The notes beneath the pieces were generated by a model. That model searched no databases. It was not told the origin of the DNA and saw only the letters and a program-made list of their open reading frames with translations. Both the position numbers and the translations under genes were made by a program. A stretch of 12,724 nt of DNA from an uncultured Selenomonadales bacterium (GTDB lineage Bacteria; Bacillota_C; Negativicutes; Selenomonadales; Selenomonadaceae). Of the stretch, positions 1 through 6,707 are shown one piece after another; the stretch's first letter is position 1, and each line of letters starts with the position of its first letter. The stretch covers positions 1 through 12,724 of the forward strand of contig CALGGX010000083.1 in NCBI GenBank assembly GCA_937916025.1, given 5' to 3'.

Positions 1-301
1 CCGCGCCGTCTGTGAAGCGGAAGGTGGAGTTCCAGGAGCGTGTCGGATAGTTCGGGTCGCCGAAGTTGACACCGTCCTTCTCGGTGATCTTCAGCGCCGC
101 GAACGTCCACGAGCAGTTCTTCCAGTCGCCGCCCTGCATGTTGTCGTTGTTCCCGCCCATGATGGTCGCGTCCGCGCCTTCGCCGACGAGCGTGACGTCG
201 AGGTCCGTCCGGTTGACGCCCCACGCGCCGAACCGGTAGCTGCCGGCCGGGATCCGGACGACGGCGCGCGTGCTGTTGACGGTATATCCGCGCGTGCCGG
301 T
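1..301 (-). CDS. Fragment of beta-helix-like secreted protein (both ends missing)
   Basis: The minus strand is open from about 472 down to base 1, with codons whose low coordinate is 2 modulo 3. In 1-301 it reads like a real protein: it contains RAVVRIPAGSYRFGAW and later DVTLVGEGADATIMGGNN, the PAGxY and LxGxG pattern seen at the start of right-handed beta-helix (pectate-lyase-like) domains. Third codon positions are almost all G or C, unlike every gene downstream. No start codon with a ribosome site is visible, and the minus frame beyond about 301 overlaps the plus-strand gene, so the true upstream limit is unknown. The function is probably extracellular carbohydrate binding or cleavage, but this is inferred from the fold-like pattern only. 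It may belong to another genome joined at the contig end. Confidence 0.5.
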
Positions 302-302
302 C

Positions 303-968
303 GTCAGATTGATCAGCCTGTCGATGCGCTCGGATACAATGCCGAACCTCGCATTGGTAACGCATCGGACGATCATGGAAGAGCGCGTCAATCTGCTGGT
401 CGGAGTGCCGATTGCTTTTGTCGAAAGACACAAAGCCGAACTCGAAGAATTGATCCGCGAGCCGCTCGATGCTCAAAAAGACTTCCGAGTGCTGAAAATG
501 CGCAGTAATGTCGAAATCAACGCGGGCGAAAAAACTTCCGTGATGATCCGATCCGATTCCGAGCGATATCGAATGCGTGTGAGCGGCTGGCTTGACATCG
601 GCAGGAGCGACAAGGCGAATGACGATTTTGTGTTTCGCGCGCATGTCGGCAGAAAATTTTCCGATATCGACGAGATGTTTTTGCAGTTTGATGCAATGCC
701 GCAAGATGTTCACTTCAAATGGGCGGCGGGCTATGCGCGTGATCTTTCGCCGAAAACGCGCGCGGCAATCCGCTACGATTTCAGAGATGAAGACATGATT
801 GCGTCAATCGAGCAGGATTTTTTCAAAGACTGGCTCATTCGCTACGAACATCGTTTCGACGGCGACAACAACGAGGCGGCGGTAAGATACAAAATTCATG
901 ACTTCCTTGACGTTGAGGCGGTTGTCGATCGAAAAGAGAGTTGGCTCCGTTTCATCGGGCATTTCTAA
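303..968 (+). CDS. C-terminal part of outer-membrane beta-barrel-like envelope protein
   Basis: The plus frame is open from 240 to the stop at 966-968, but no start codon in it (GTG 270, ATG 324, 339, 375) has a ribosome site, so this looks like the 3' part of a longer gene. The left limit given is where composition changes, not a start. The first ~60 residues look helical (IAFVERHKAELEELIREPL). From about base 520 onward the protein alternates polar and hydrophobic residues in roughly eight to ten short strands separated by charged turns, and it ends in WLRFIGHF, a terminal Phe as in outer-membrane barrels recognised by the BAM machinery. I do not recognise the family with certainty. Candidates are the C-terminal barrel of an MCE/MlaD-type lipid-transport protein of diderm Firmicutes, or a TamB-type C-terminus. 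The LPP20-like envelope gene lies next downstream. Confidence 0.55.
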   Translation, partial: VRLISLSMRSDTMPNLALVTHRTIMEERVNLLVGVPIAFVERHKAELEELIREPLDAQKDFRVLKMRSNVEINAGEKTSVMIRSDSERYRMRVSGWLDIGRSDKANDDFVFRAHVGRKFSDIDEMFLQFDAMPQDVHFKWAAGYARDLSPKTRAAIRYDFRDEDMIASIEQDFFKDWLIRYEHRFDGDNNEAAVRYKIHDFLDVEAVVDRKESWLRFIGHF

Positions 969-1010
969 TCAAAAAATAATGTTCCTCTAATGGATTTTTG
1001 AGCTTGCCTG

Positions 1011-1019
1011 TGTTATCAT
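1011..1019 (+). promoter_or_regulatory. Extended -10 promoter for the LPP20-like gene
   Basis: TGT-TATCAT matches the TGn extended -10 plus a five-of-six -10 hexamer. The -35 region (around 991-996, TGGATT) is poor, as extended -10 promoters allow. Transcription would start near 1026, only about 28 bases before the ATG at 1054. This also argues against the ATG at 1033, which would have almost no leader. Confidence 0.4.
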
Positions 1020-1037
1020 AAAGAAAACTGAAATGAA

Positions 1038-1043
1038 GAGAGG
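1038..1043 (+). promoter_or_regulatory. Ribosome binding site deciding the ATG 1054 start
   Basis: GAGAGG lies 10 bases before ATG 1054. The in-frame ATG at 1033 has no purine-rich site before it, and would put seven extra residues, including a Glu, before the signal peptide. Confidence 0.5.
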
Positions 1044-1053
1044 CTTGAGAGAG

Positions 1054-1950
1054 ATGAGGACGAAAAAATTTTTGCTGACGGCGGCGGTGTTGATGTTGAC
1101 ACTGCTGTTTTCGACAGTCGGAGCGTTTGCGGCGGACGGCAGCGTCGATTGGGAGCGCGGAGTCATCACCGCAAAAGGTTACGGAGTGCCCAACACCGAA
1201 AAGTTCCGCAATCCGGTGCAGGCAAGATTATCGGCGCGCGAAGCGGCAAAGGCGTCTGCTTATGCCGAATTGCTGGCGACGCTCCAAGGCATCAACGTTG
1301 AAGCAACCACGACCGTAGAAAATCTCATGTTGGAAAATCAGACGATTAATACTTCCGTTCAGGGCTTGGTGCGCAACGCGCAAATCGTTGATCAATATTG
1401 GGAAGAAGGCGCGTATTGCGTGGTAATGCAGATGCCGATGTACGGATCAAAATCCGTGGCGACTGCGGTATTGCCGCGCACGACTGTGAAAGAGCCGATC
1501 CCTGCTCCGGTTCCGAATGTGCAACCGTCTCCTCCGACGACAATCACGACCACCACGACGACCACCACGACAATCCCGAGCGTTCCGAGCACGAAACCTT
1601 CGAGCAGCGGAGCCTATGGCGGCTACACCGGCGTGATCATCGATTGCCGGGGAATGAATTTGAATCCGGTTATGTCACCGGTCATTCGCAACGATCAGGG
1701 CAGTCCGATTTACGGCTATAAAAATCTCAACCCCGATCTGATTATCGAAATCGGCATGGCGAGCTACGCTTCCGACATGAGAAGTGCGGCGGCGCAACGC
1801 GCGGGCAGCAATCCGCTCGTCTTCAAAGCGGTTCGCCTCGAAGAACATAATGCTTATCCGGTGCTGACGACTGCAGATGCCAATCGCCTGCTCATCGAAA
1901 ACAATGCGAGCGGCTTCCTTGAAAAACTCAATGTTGTCTTTTTGAGATAA
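1054..1950 (+). CDS. Exported LPP20-like protein with Thr-rich linker
   Basis: Protein of 298 residues. It starts with a clear signal peptide (MRTKKFLL, then a hydrophobic stretch, with likely cleavage after AFA near residue 26). There is no lipobox cysteine, so it should be a soluble or periplasmic protein rather than a lipoprotein. Residues ~27-150 resemble the LPP20/FlgT-like domain: a tryptophan-containing start, an AREAAKASAYAEL helix, and the pattern of a QGLVRNAQIVDQYWEEG segment followed by a VVMQMPMYG strand. A Thr-rich linker (about 162-174) separates a C-terminal domain (about 190-298) containing YTGVIIDCRGMNLNPVMSP, which often accompanies this domain. The role is unknown and envelope-associated. 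It sits alone between its own promoter and a terminator, directly after the barrel-like gene. The start is chosen from the ribosome site and signal peptide; the upstream ATG at 1033 is the alternative. Confidence 0.7.
   Translation: MRTKKFLLTAAVLMLTLLFSTVGAFAADGSVDWERGVITAKGYGVPNTEKFRNPVQARLSAREAAKASAYAELLATLQGINVEATTTVENLMLENQTINTSVQGLVRNAQIVDQYWEEGAYCVVMQMPMYGSKSVATAVLPRTTVKEPIPAPVPNVQPSPPTTITTTTTTTTTIPSVPSTKPSSSGAYGGYTGVIIDCRGMNLNPVMSPVIRNDQGSPIYGYKNLNPDLIIEIGMASYASDMRSAAAQRAGSNPLVFKAVRLEEHNAYPVLTTADANRLLIENNASGFLEKLNVVFLR
1546..1569 (+). repeat. Two tandem 12-bp copies encoding the Thr-rich linker
   Basis: ACGACCACCACG occurs twice in direct succession, inside a run of Thr codons (1537-1572, broken by one Ile codon). 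Unit changes keep the frame, so the linker length could vary between strains without disrupting the protein. Confidence 0.7.
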
Positions 1951-1968
1951 ACTCAATCGATCATTCAA

Positions 1969-2001
1969 GCGTCCGACACAATCGTCGGGCGTAATTTTTT
2001 T
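1969..2001 (+). terminator. Rho-independent terminator after the LPP20-like gene
   Basis: Bases 1969-1977 pair with 1984-1992 (nine pairs, two of them G-T) around a six-base loop, followed two bases later by seven T (1995-2001). It starts 19 bases after the stop codon at 1950 and separates this gene from the operon that follows. Confidence 0.75.
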
Positions 2002-2023
2002 GCCGAAATCGGCTCGAAGAGAG

Positions 2024-2053
2024 GCGGCGATCTTTTTTTGCATTGAATTGCAG
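2024..2053 (+). repeat. 30-bp intergenic element, copy 1
   Basis: It is identical in 29 of 30 bases to 2098-2127 (one G to A change at 2045/2119). It consists of GCGGCGATC, seven T, then two TTGCA words (2038-2042 and 2048-2052) spaced 10 bases start to start. That is one helical turn, the arrangement used by many direct-repeat-binding regulators. No -10 hexamer follows this copy at a suitable distance. Confidence 0.7.
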
Positions 2054-2067
2054 AATGAGAATCGGAT

Positions 2068-2087
2068 TGAAGAGTGGCAACTCTTCA
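2068..2087 (+). other. Small perfect hairpin between the repeat copies
   Basis: TGAAGAGT (2068-2075) pairs perfectly with ACTCTTCA (2080-2087) around a GGCA loop. No T run follows, so it is not a terminator. It lies upstream of the predicted operon start site, so it would matter as DNA or in read-through RNA only. Confidence 0.45.
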
Positions 2088-2097
2088 GAAGCTCGCG

Positions 2098-2127
2098 GCG
2101 GCGATCTTTTTTTGCATTAAATTGCAG
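2098..2127 (+). repeat. 30-bp intergenic element, copy 2, overlapping the -35 site
   Basis: Second copy of the element at 2024-2053, 74 bases downstream. Its first TTGCA (2112-2116) is the start of the predicted -35 hexamer and its second (2122-2126) lies in the spacer. A protein bound here would contact or block RNA polymerase directly. Confidence 0.7.
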
Positions 2128-2141
2128 ATCGATGATATAAT
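2112..2141 (+). promoter_or_regulatory. Promoter of the glycosyltransferase-to-mfd operon
   Basis: TTGCAT (2112-2117) and a perfect TATAAT (2136-2141) are separated by 18 bases. Transcription should begin near 2148, about 23 bases before the TTG start at 2171. It is the only strong promoter I see before the long run of closely spaced genes. Confidence 0.65.
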
Positions 2142-2157
2142 GAGCGAAAATTTTTTT

Positions 2158-2163
2158 GGAGGC
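2158..2163 (+). promoter_or_regulatory. Ribosome binding site for the TTG 2171 start
   Basis: GGAGGC seven bases before TTG 2171. An earlier in-frame TTG (2156) overlaps this site and cannot be the start. Confidence 0.75.
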
Positions 2164-2170
2164 GGAAATA

Positions 2171-3403
2171 TTGATACACGTCAGCTACGGTCTTCATGAC
2201 CGCGACGGACATTATACAAAATTCGTCGGCACATCGATGACTTCAATCTTCGAGAACACGCGCGAAGAAGTCACCGTCCACATTCTGCACGACAGTACTC
2301 TCACGCCCGACAATCGAGACAAACTCAATTACGTCACCGGCAAATACAATCAAAAAATCAAATTCTGCAACGTCGCGCAACTCATGCCCGATCGATTGAA
2401 ACTGCTCGCCGAAAAAATTCCCGAGATCACCAAGGGGCGTTTCAGTATCGGAACATTTTATCGGCTGTTGATAACCGAGCTCCTGCCGAAGCACGGAGTC
2501 GAGCGACTGATTTACCTCGACGCGGATATTCTCGTCAATCTCGATATTGCCGAACTGTGGTTCACGAAACTCGGCGATCATCCGCTCGCGGCGGTTTCGG
2601 AAGTCGAGGCGACGGCAAATCACATGATTCCGAACAAACACATCATCGCGACAAACCGCGTTCGGCAGGAAGATTATTTCAACGCCGGAGTTTTGCTCCT
2701 TGATTTGAAGGCGATCAATTCTGCAGTCGAAAATATTTTTGTCGACGGCATCAATTTTCTCGCCGACAATCCGAAATGCGAGTGCTTTGATCAGGACATT
2801 CTCAACAATTACTTCTCGACGACGTATCTGAAACTTCCGCGCCGATTTGATTTTTTCGTGCAGGCGGATCGGCAATTCGAGAAGACAAACAAACTCGCGC
2901 CGTGCATTTATCATTACGCGGGGCAGGAAATTTCTTTCGACATGAAAAATGTCTACAGCAAACTGTTTTTCGATCACTTCATGCGGACGCCGTGGTTTTC
3001 TGTCGAAACAATCGGTCTGATGTACGAGTACCTCCGCCGAATGAATTATCAAATGAAGATCAGTCTTCAGCAAATGTCATCGATTCTCGCGCGCAAACGT
3101 CGGGCGTTTTTCATCGAGAAGCAAGTGATCGGTGCCATGAAAAAATTCTTCCGCATTGCCGATGAAGAGGAATTGATCGACGCGAAATCTCCGCATGCAA
3201 TTGAAACGCTGATAAAAGCAATGCGCGACTCGCAAGGCAAAAAGATTTTCTTCGTCATGGTAACGGACATCAAACCGTTGCATGCGAAATTGACGGCGGC
3301 GGGTTTTAAGTACGGCGAAGACTTCGTCAACGGCAGAAATTTCTTGACTGAAAATCAAGGCGGCGCGCCGGTGAACAGTTACGCGTTCATCAAAGCAATG
3401 TGA
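2171..3403 (+). CDS. Family 8 glycosyltransferase with extra C-terminal domain
   Basis: Protein of 410 residues, TTG start set by the GGAGGC site. Residues 1-280 show the GT8 (LgtC/general stress protein A) plan: IHVSYGL at the N-terminus, the metal-binding D117-A-D119 in [18 protein letters not shown] (from 170), FDQDILN (206-212) and HYAG (248-251). Such enzymes move a sugar from a UDP-sugar to LPS, teichoic or other surface glycans with retention of configuration; the donor and acceptor here are unknown. A charged helical stretch (about 285-350) leads to a C-terminal segment (about 356-410) with [16 protein letters not shown] and [11 protein letters not shown], which looks like a small separate alpha/beta domain not needed in minimal GT8 enzymes. 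It is first in the operon, and its stop overlaps the lptB ATG by one base, consistent with a role in outer-surface glycan made for export. Confidence 0.85.
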   Translation: MIHVSYGLHDRDGHYTKFVGTSMTSIFENTREEVTVHILHDSTLTPDNRDKLNYVTGKYNQKIKFCNVAQLMPDRLKLLAEKIPEITKGRFSIGTFYRLLITELLPKHGVERLIYLDADILVNLDIAELWFTKLGDHPLAAVSEVEATANHMIPNKHIIATNRVRQEDYFNAGVLLLDLKAINSAVENIFVDGINFLADNPKCECFDQDILNNYFSTTYLKLPRRFDFFVQADRQFEKTNKLAPCIYHYAGQEISFDMKNVYSKLFFDHFMRTPWFSVETIGLMYEYLRRMNYQMKISLQQMSSILARKRRAFFIEKQVIGAMKKFFRIADEEELIDAKSPHAIETLIKAMRDSQGKKIFFVMVTDIKPLHAKLTAAGFKYGEDFVNGRNFLTENQGGAPVNSYAFIKAM

Positions 3404-4122
3404 TGAAGATCGAAGCAAAGGCATTAACAAAAACGTTCGGCAAGCGGACGGTCGTCGACAATGTATCGTTGTCCGTCGAAACGGGCGAGATCGTCGGCTT
3501 GCTCGGACCGAACGGCGCGGGCAAGACCACGTCGTTTTACATGATTGTCGGGCTCGAAAAGCCGGACTCCGGCGATATTTTTCTGTCGGATATCAAGATC
3601 ACGACATTGCCGATGTATCGCCGCGCGGAGTTGGGCATCAGCTATCTCACGCAAGAGGCGTCGATCTTTCGGAAGTTGACGGTTGAAGAAAACATCATGG
3701 CGATCCTCGAGACGACGAAACTCTCGAGTGGCGATCAAAAGACGAAGTTGGAATCGCTGATCGACGAATTCAATATCGGGCACGTGCGCGATCGGAAGGG
3801 CACGGAATTATCGGGCGGCGAGCGGCGGCGAGTGGAAATTGCCAGATGTCTCGCGCTCGAACCGCAATTCATTCTGTTGGACGAGCCGTTTGCGGGCGTC
3901 GATCCTCTGGCGGTTGCCGATATTCAGCAGATCGTGAGATATCTCCGAGAACGCGGTATGGGAATTTTGATCACCGATCACAATGTGCGCGAGACGTTGC
4001 ACATCGTCGATCGCGCTTACATTTTGAATGAAGGCAAAATCCTGCTCGAAGGCAATGCGGATGAGATTGCCCACAGCGAGATTGCCAAGAAGTTTTATCT
4101 CGGCAGTAACTTTACACTTTAA
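3403..4122 (+). CDS. lptB: LPS export ABC transporter ATP-binding protein LptB
   Basis: Protein of 239 residues, the usual LptB length. With LptF/LptG it powers extraction of LPS from the inner membrane and its transport along the Lpt bridge. It has Walker [10 protein letters not shown] (35-43), Q-loop in [13 protein letters not shown] (Q84), signature LSGGE (136-140) followed by RRRVEIAR, Walker B FILLDE (156-161), FAGVDP, and the switch His in [10 protein letters not shown] (H193). The ERRRVEIAR and DHNVRETL blocks and the end in FYLGSNFTL are characteristic of LptB rather than of amino-acid or generic importers. ATG 3403 overlaps the preceding TGA by one base and has no good ribosome site, so translation is probably coupled to the glycosyltransferase. 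A GTG at 3400 is possible. No lptA, lptC or kds gene accompanies it here. Confidence 0.93.
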   Translation: MKIEAKALTKTFGKRTVVDNVSLSVETGEIVGLLGPNGAGKTTSFYMIVGLEKPDSGDIFLSDIKITTLPMYRRAELGISYLTQEASIFRKLTVEENIMAILETTKLSSGDQKTKLESLIDEFNIGHVRDRKGTELSGGERRRVEIARCLALEPQFILLDEPFAGVDPLAVADIQQIVRYLRERGMGILITDHNVRETLHIVDRAYILNEGKILLEGNADEIAHSEIAKKFYLGSNFTL

Positions 4123-4126
4123 GCGC

Positions 4127-4133
4127 AAGGGAG
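4127..4133 (+). promoter_or_regulatory. Ribosome binding site for the TTG 4142 start
   Basis: AAGGGAG eight bases before TTG 4142. This places the start just after the lptB stop and gives an N-terminus that fits the flavoprotein family exactly. Confidence 0.75.
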
Positions 4134-4141
4134 TGGCGCAG

Positions 4142-5392
4142 TTGAAATTGATTGTGGCAGGCGGCGGCGCGGCAGGCTTAATGGCGGCAATCCGCGCGGC
4201 AGAATTGGGAGCAGAAGTTGTACTGCTCGAGAAAATGAGCCGCATCGGAAAAAAATTGAGCATCACCGGCAAGGGGCGTTGCAATATCACAAACATTGCG
4301 GACGTGCCGGAGCTCATCGAAAACATTCCGGGCAACGGCAAGTTTTTGACAAGCGCATTGACGGCGTTTACTTCGATCGATGCGATTAATTTTTTCGAGT
4401 CGTTGGGCGTGGCGACAAAGATCGAACGCGGCGGCAGAATTTTTCCGATGAGCGACGACGCGTCCGAGGTGGTCAACGCGCTCCTTCGGCGATTGAAAGA
4501 AGTCGGCGTGGAGCTCCGAACGAACACGCATTTGACGGACGTACTCATCAATTCAAAGCGTGTAACGGGCATCGAAGTCAACAAACATTTCGAGCGTTGC
4601 GACGCGGTGATCCTCGCGACGGGAGGCGCGTCGTATCCGGGGACGGGCTCGACGGGCGACGGATATCCGATTGCCCGGCGACTCGGTCATACGATCGTCA
4701 ATTTGTTGCCGGCGTTGGTTCCGCTCGAAACCGAAGAAGATTTCGTGCAGGATTTGCAGGGGCTTTCATTGCGAAAAGTCCGCGTGTCGTTACTCGTCGA
4801 CGATGAAAAAGTCGATGAAGAGTTCGGCGAAATGTTGTTCACGCATTTCGGAGTGAGCGGACCGATCATCCTGACATTGAGTCGAAAAGTCGCGGCGTTG
4901 CTCGAAGAAGGCAAATTCGTCGAGTTGTCGATCAATCTGAAGCCGGGCTTGACGCCGGAATTGCTCGAGGCGCGAATTTTGCGCGATTTCGAGAAGTTTC
5001 AAAACAAGGCGGCGAAAAATGCGTTCGGCGAGCTCCTGCCGTCGAAATTGATTTCGGTCGTGCTCGATCTGGCGTTCATCGACGAAGAAAAGCAAATCAA
5101 TTCCGTGACGGTCGCGGAACGCAAGCGGCTCGTTCAGACATTGCAGGATTTTCGACTGACGATCTCAAAGACGCGTCCGATCTCGGAAGCAATCGTGACG
5201 AGCGGCGGCGTTTCGACAAAAGAGATCGATCCGCGCACGATGCAATCGAAACTGATCGACGGCTTGTATTTTGCGGGCGAGGTGGTCGATGTGGACGGCT
5301 TCACGGGCGGATATAATTTGCAGGCGGCGTTTGCAATGGGCATTGCGGCAGCCGAACATGCCGCTCGGCGAAACAATCCGTTCATTGTCTGA
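4142..5392 (+). CDS. BaiN/HI0933-family NAD(P)/FAD-dependent oxidoreductase
   Basis: Protein of 416 residues, normal for the family once called HI0933/YhiN. The N-terminus is the FAD-binding strand-turn-helix KLIVAGGGAAGL (GGGAAG 7-12) with the ribose-binding Glu at E30, then the family hallmark KLSITGKGRCNITN (38-51). ATGGASYPGTGSTGDGY (from 159) and GLYFAGEVVDVDGFTGGYN (374-392) are the other diagnostic blocks. Some gut members reduce C=C bonds in bile-acid intermediates, but the physiological substrate of most members, including this one, is unknown. The TTG start follows a strong AAGGGAG. The frame is open further upstream into lptB, but there it has no ribosome site or family match. The gene lies 19 bases after lptB and 21 before aroA. 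Confidence 0.9.
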   Translation: MKLIVAGGGAAGLMAAIRAAELGAEVVLLEKMSRIGKKLSITGKGRCNITNIADVPELIENIPGNGKFLTSALTAFTSIDAINFFESLGVATKIERGGRIFPMSDDASEVVNALLRRLKEVGVELRTNTHLTDVLINSKRVTGIEVNKHFERCDAVILATGGASYPGTGSTGDGYPIARRLGHTIVNLLPALVPLETEEDFVQDLQGLSLRKVRVSLLVDDEKVDEEFGEMLFTHFGVSGPIILTLSRKVAALLEEGKFVELSINLKPGLTPELLEARILRDFEKFQNKAAKNAFGELLPSKLISVVLDLAFIDEEKQINSVTVAERKRLVQTLQDFRLTISKTRPISEAIVTSGGVSTKEIDPRTMQSKLIDGLYFAGEVVDVDGFTGGYNLQAAFAMGIAAAEHAARRNNPFIV

Positions 5393-5397
5393 AGTTT

Positions 5398-5404
5398 GGA
5401 GGAG
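5398..5404 (+). promoter_or_regulatory. Ribosome binding site for aroA ATG 5414
   Basis: GGAGGAG nine bases before ATG 5414. It excludes the in-frame TTG at 5396, which overlaps the site. Confidence 0.75.
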
Positions 5405-5413
5405 TCGATTGCA

Positions 5414-6706
5414 ATGAAAAAAATTCTGCCGCTCGGACGCGGGTTGCGCGGTGAAATTCAAATTCCGGGCGATAAATCGATCTCGCATCGCGCGGTGATG
5501 ATCTCGAGTCTCGCGAGCTCGGCGGTTGAGATTACGAACTTCCTGCGCGGTGCCGATTGCCTTTCGACGATCGGATGCATGCGCGCGATGGGCGTCTCGA
5601 TTGTCGAAAACGGCGAGTGCATTCAAATCACCGGCAACGGACTCGGCGGTTTGTACGAGCCGAATAATGTTCTCGACGCGGGCAATTCCGGTACGACGCT
5701 CCGACTTCTGCTCGGGCTGTTGAGTACGCAAGCGTTTTTGACGACATTCACCGGTGACGACTCGCTTCGGCGGCGTCCGATGGGGCGTGTGATCGAGCCG
5801 CTGTCGAAAATGGGCGCGAAAATTGTCGGGCGCAATCAAAACAAAAATCTCCCGATCACAATTCTGCCGTCGTGCAATCGACTGCGCGGCATCGAATACG
5901 AAATGCCGGTTGCAAGCGCGCAAGTCAAATCGGCAATTCTCCTCGCCGGACTCCGCGCGGAATCGCCGACGACGGTTGTCGAGCCTTCGCCTTCGCGCGA
6001 TCACACCGAAAGAATGCTCGACGCCTTCGGCGTCAAACTTGAGCGTCGCGATCGATCGGTGACGATTTTTCCGACGGAACAACTGATTGCACCGTCGACA
6101 ATTGAAGTGCCGGGCGATATCAGTTCGGCGGCATATTGGATTGTGCTTGCGTCGATCCTCGAAGGTTCGGACGTCACGGTCAAAAACGTCGGCGTCAACG
6201 AAACGCGCACGGGAATTATCGATGTTTTGAAGGAAATGGGCGCGGAGATCGAATTGCTCAATCGGCGAGAGAGCGGCGGCGAGCCGATTGCGGATATCGG
6301 AATTCGACAATCGAAATTGCATGGAGTAAAAATCGGCGGCGCGATGATCCCGCGCTTAATCGACGAAATTCCGATCTTGGCGGTAGCGGCGGCATTTGCC
6401 GAAGGCGAGACAATCATAAATGACGTCGGCGAATTGCGTGTCAAGGAATCGGATCGATTGAAGGCAATCGTCGACGAGTTCAATCGGATTGCGCCGAACC
6501 GGTTTGCGGCGGACGGAGACTCGCTGATTATCCGAGGCGGCTCGGAATTTCAATCGGCGACGTGCAAAACGTATGACGATCATCGTATGGCAATGTCGTT
6601 GTCGATATTCGGAGCGGCGGCGGGAGTTTCGATCGAACCGGACTCGCCGAATTGCGTCGATATTTCTTATCCGAACTTTTATCGGACATTCGAAGGGAGC
6701 AATTGA
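5414..6706 (+). CDS. aroA: 3-phosphoshikimate 1-carboxyvinyltransferase (EPSP synthase)
   Basis: Protein of 430 residues, full length. It transfers the enolpyruvyl group of PEP to shikimate-3-phosphate, the sixth step of the shikimate pathway towards chorismate and aromatic amino acids. Visible active-site blocks: PGDKSISHR (18-26), GNSGTTLR (90-97), RRPMGRVIEPL, SAQVK (168-172), RDHTE (195-199), IDEIP with the catalytic Asp D317, RVKESDRL (K344) and YDDHRMAM (387-394). The combination GDKS, SAQVK, RDHTE and NETR is the set described for class II EPSP synthases, as in Bacillus; glyphosate response cannot be read from this. No other aro gene is nearby. The stop is one base from the cmk TTG. 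Confidence 0.96.
   Translation: MKKILPLGRGLRGEIQIPGDKSISHRAVMISSLASSAVEITNFLRGADCLSTIGCMRAMGVSIVENGECIQITGNGLGGLYEPNNVLDAGNSGTTLRLLLGLLSTQAFLTTFTGDDSLRRRPMGRVIEPLSKMGAKIVGRNQNKNLPITILPSCNRLRGIEYEMPVASAQVKSAILLAGLRAESPTTVVEPSPSRDHTERMLDAFGVKLERRDRSVTIFPTEQLIAPSTIEVPGDISSAAYWIVLASILEGSDVTVKNVGVNETRTGIIDVLKEMGAEIELLNRRESGGEPIADIGIRQSKLHGVKIGGAMIPRLIDEIPILAVAAAFAEGETIINDVGELRVKESDRLKAIVDEFNRIAPNRFAADGDSLIIRGGSEFQSATCKTYDDHRMAMSLSIFGAAAGVSIEPDSPNCVDISYPNFYRTFEGSN
6693..6699 (+). promoter_or_regulatory. Ribosome binding site for the cmk TTG 6708 start
   Basis: AAGGGAG inside the end of aroA, eight bases before TTG 6708; nearly the same layout as at 4127-4142. Confidence 0.75.
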
Positions 6707-6707
6707 A

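Noticed and set aside
1033..1053. Upstream ATG for the LPP20-like protein
   Set aside because: It has no ribosome site, would lie about seven bases from the predicted transcription start, and adds residues that spoil the signal peptide.
1675..2043. Minus-strand open frame from the intergenic region into the LPP20-like gene
   Set aside because: It would start inside the repeat element and be antisense to the C-terminal domain and the terminator; no ribosome site or motif supports it.
2068..2087. Hairpin considered as a second terminator
   Set aside because: No T run follows the stem; the next T run belongs to the second repeat copy 20 bases later.
2024..2127. Two-copy repeat considered as a CRISPR remnant or attachment site
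   Set aside because: Only two copies, no spacer-like series, no cas genes, no integrase or tRNA; overlap with the promoter favours a regulatory role.
2243..3073. 276-codon minus-strand open frame inside the GT8 gene
   Set aside because: Shadow of the GT8 coding frame; all GT8 motifs lie on the plus strand.
5165..6322. 385-codon open frame on the minus strand across the baiN-type/aroA boundary
   Set aside because: It is antisense to the 3' end of the flavoprotein gene and most of the confident aroA gene. The translation is extremely rich in Arg and His with no motifs, as expected when the sense strand rarely uses TTA, CTA or TCA codons.
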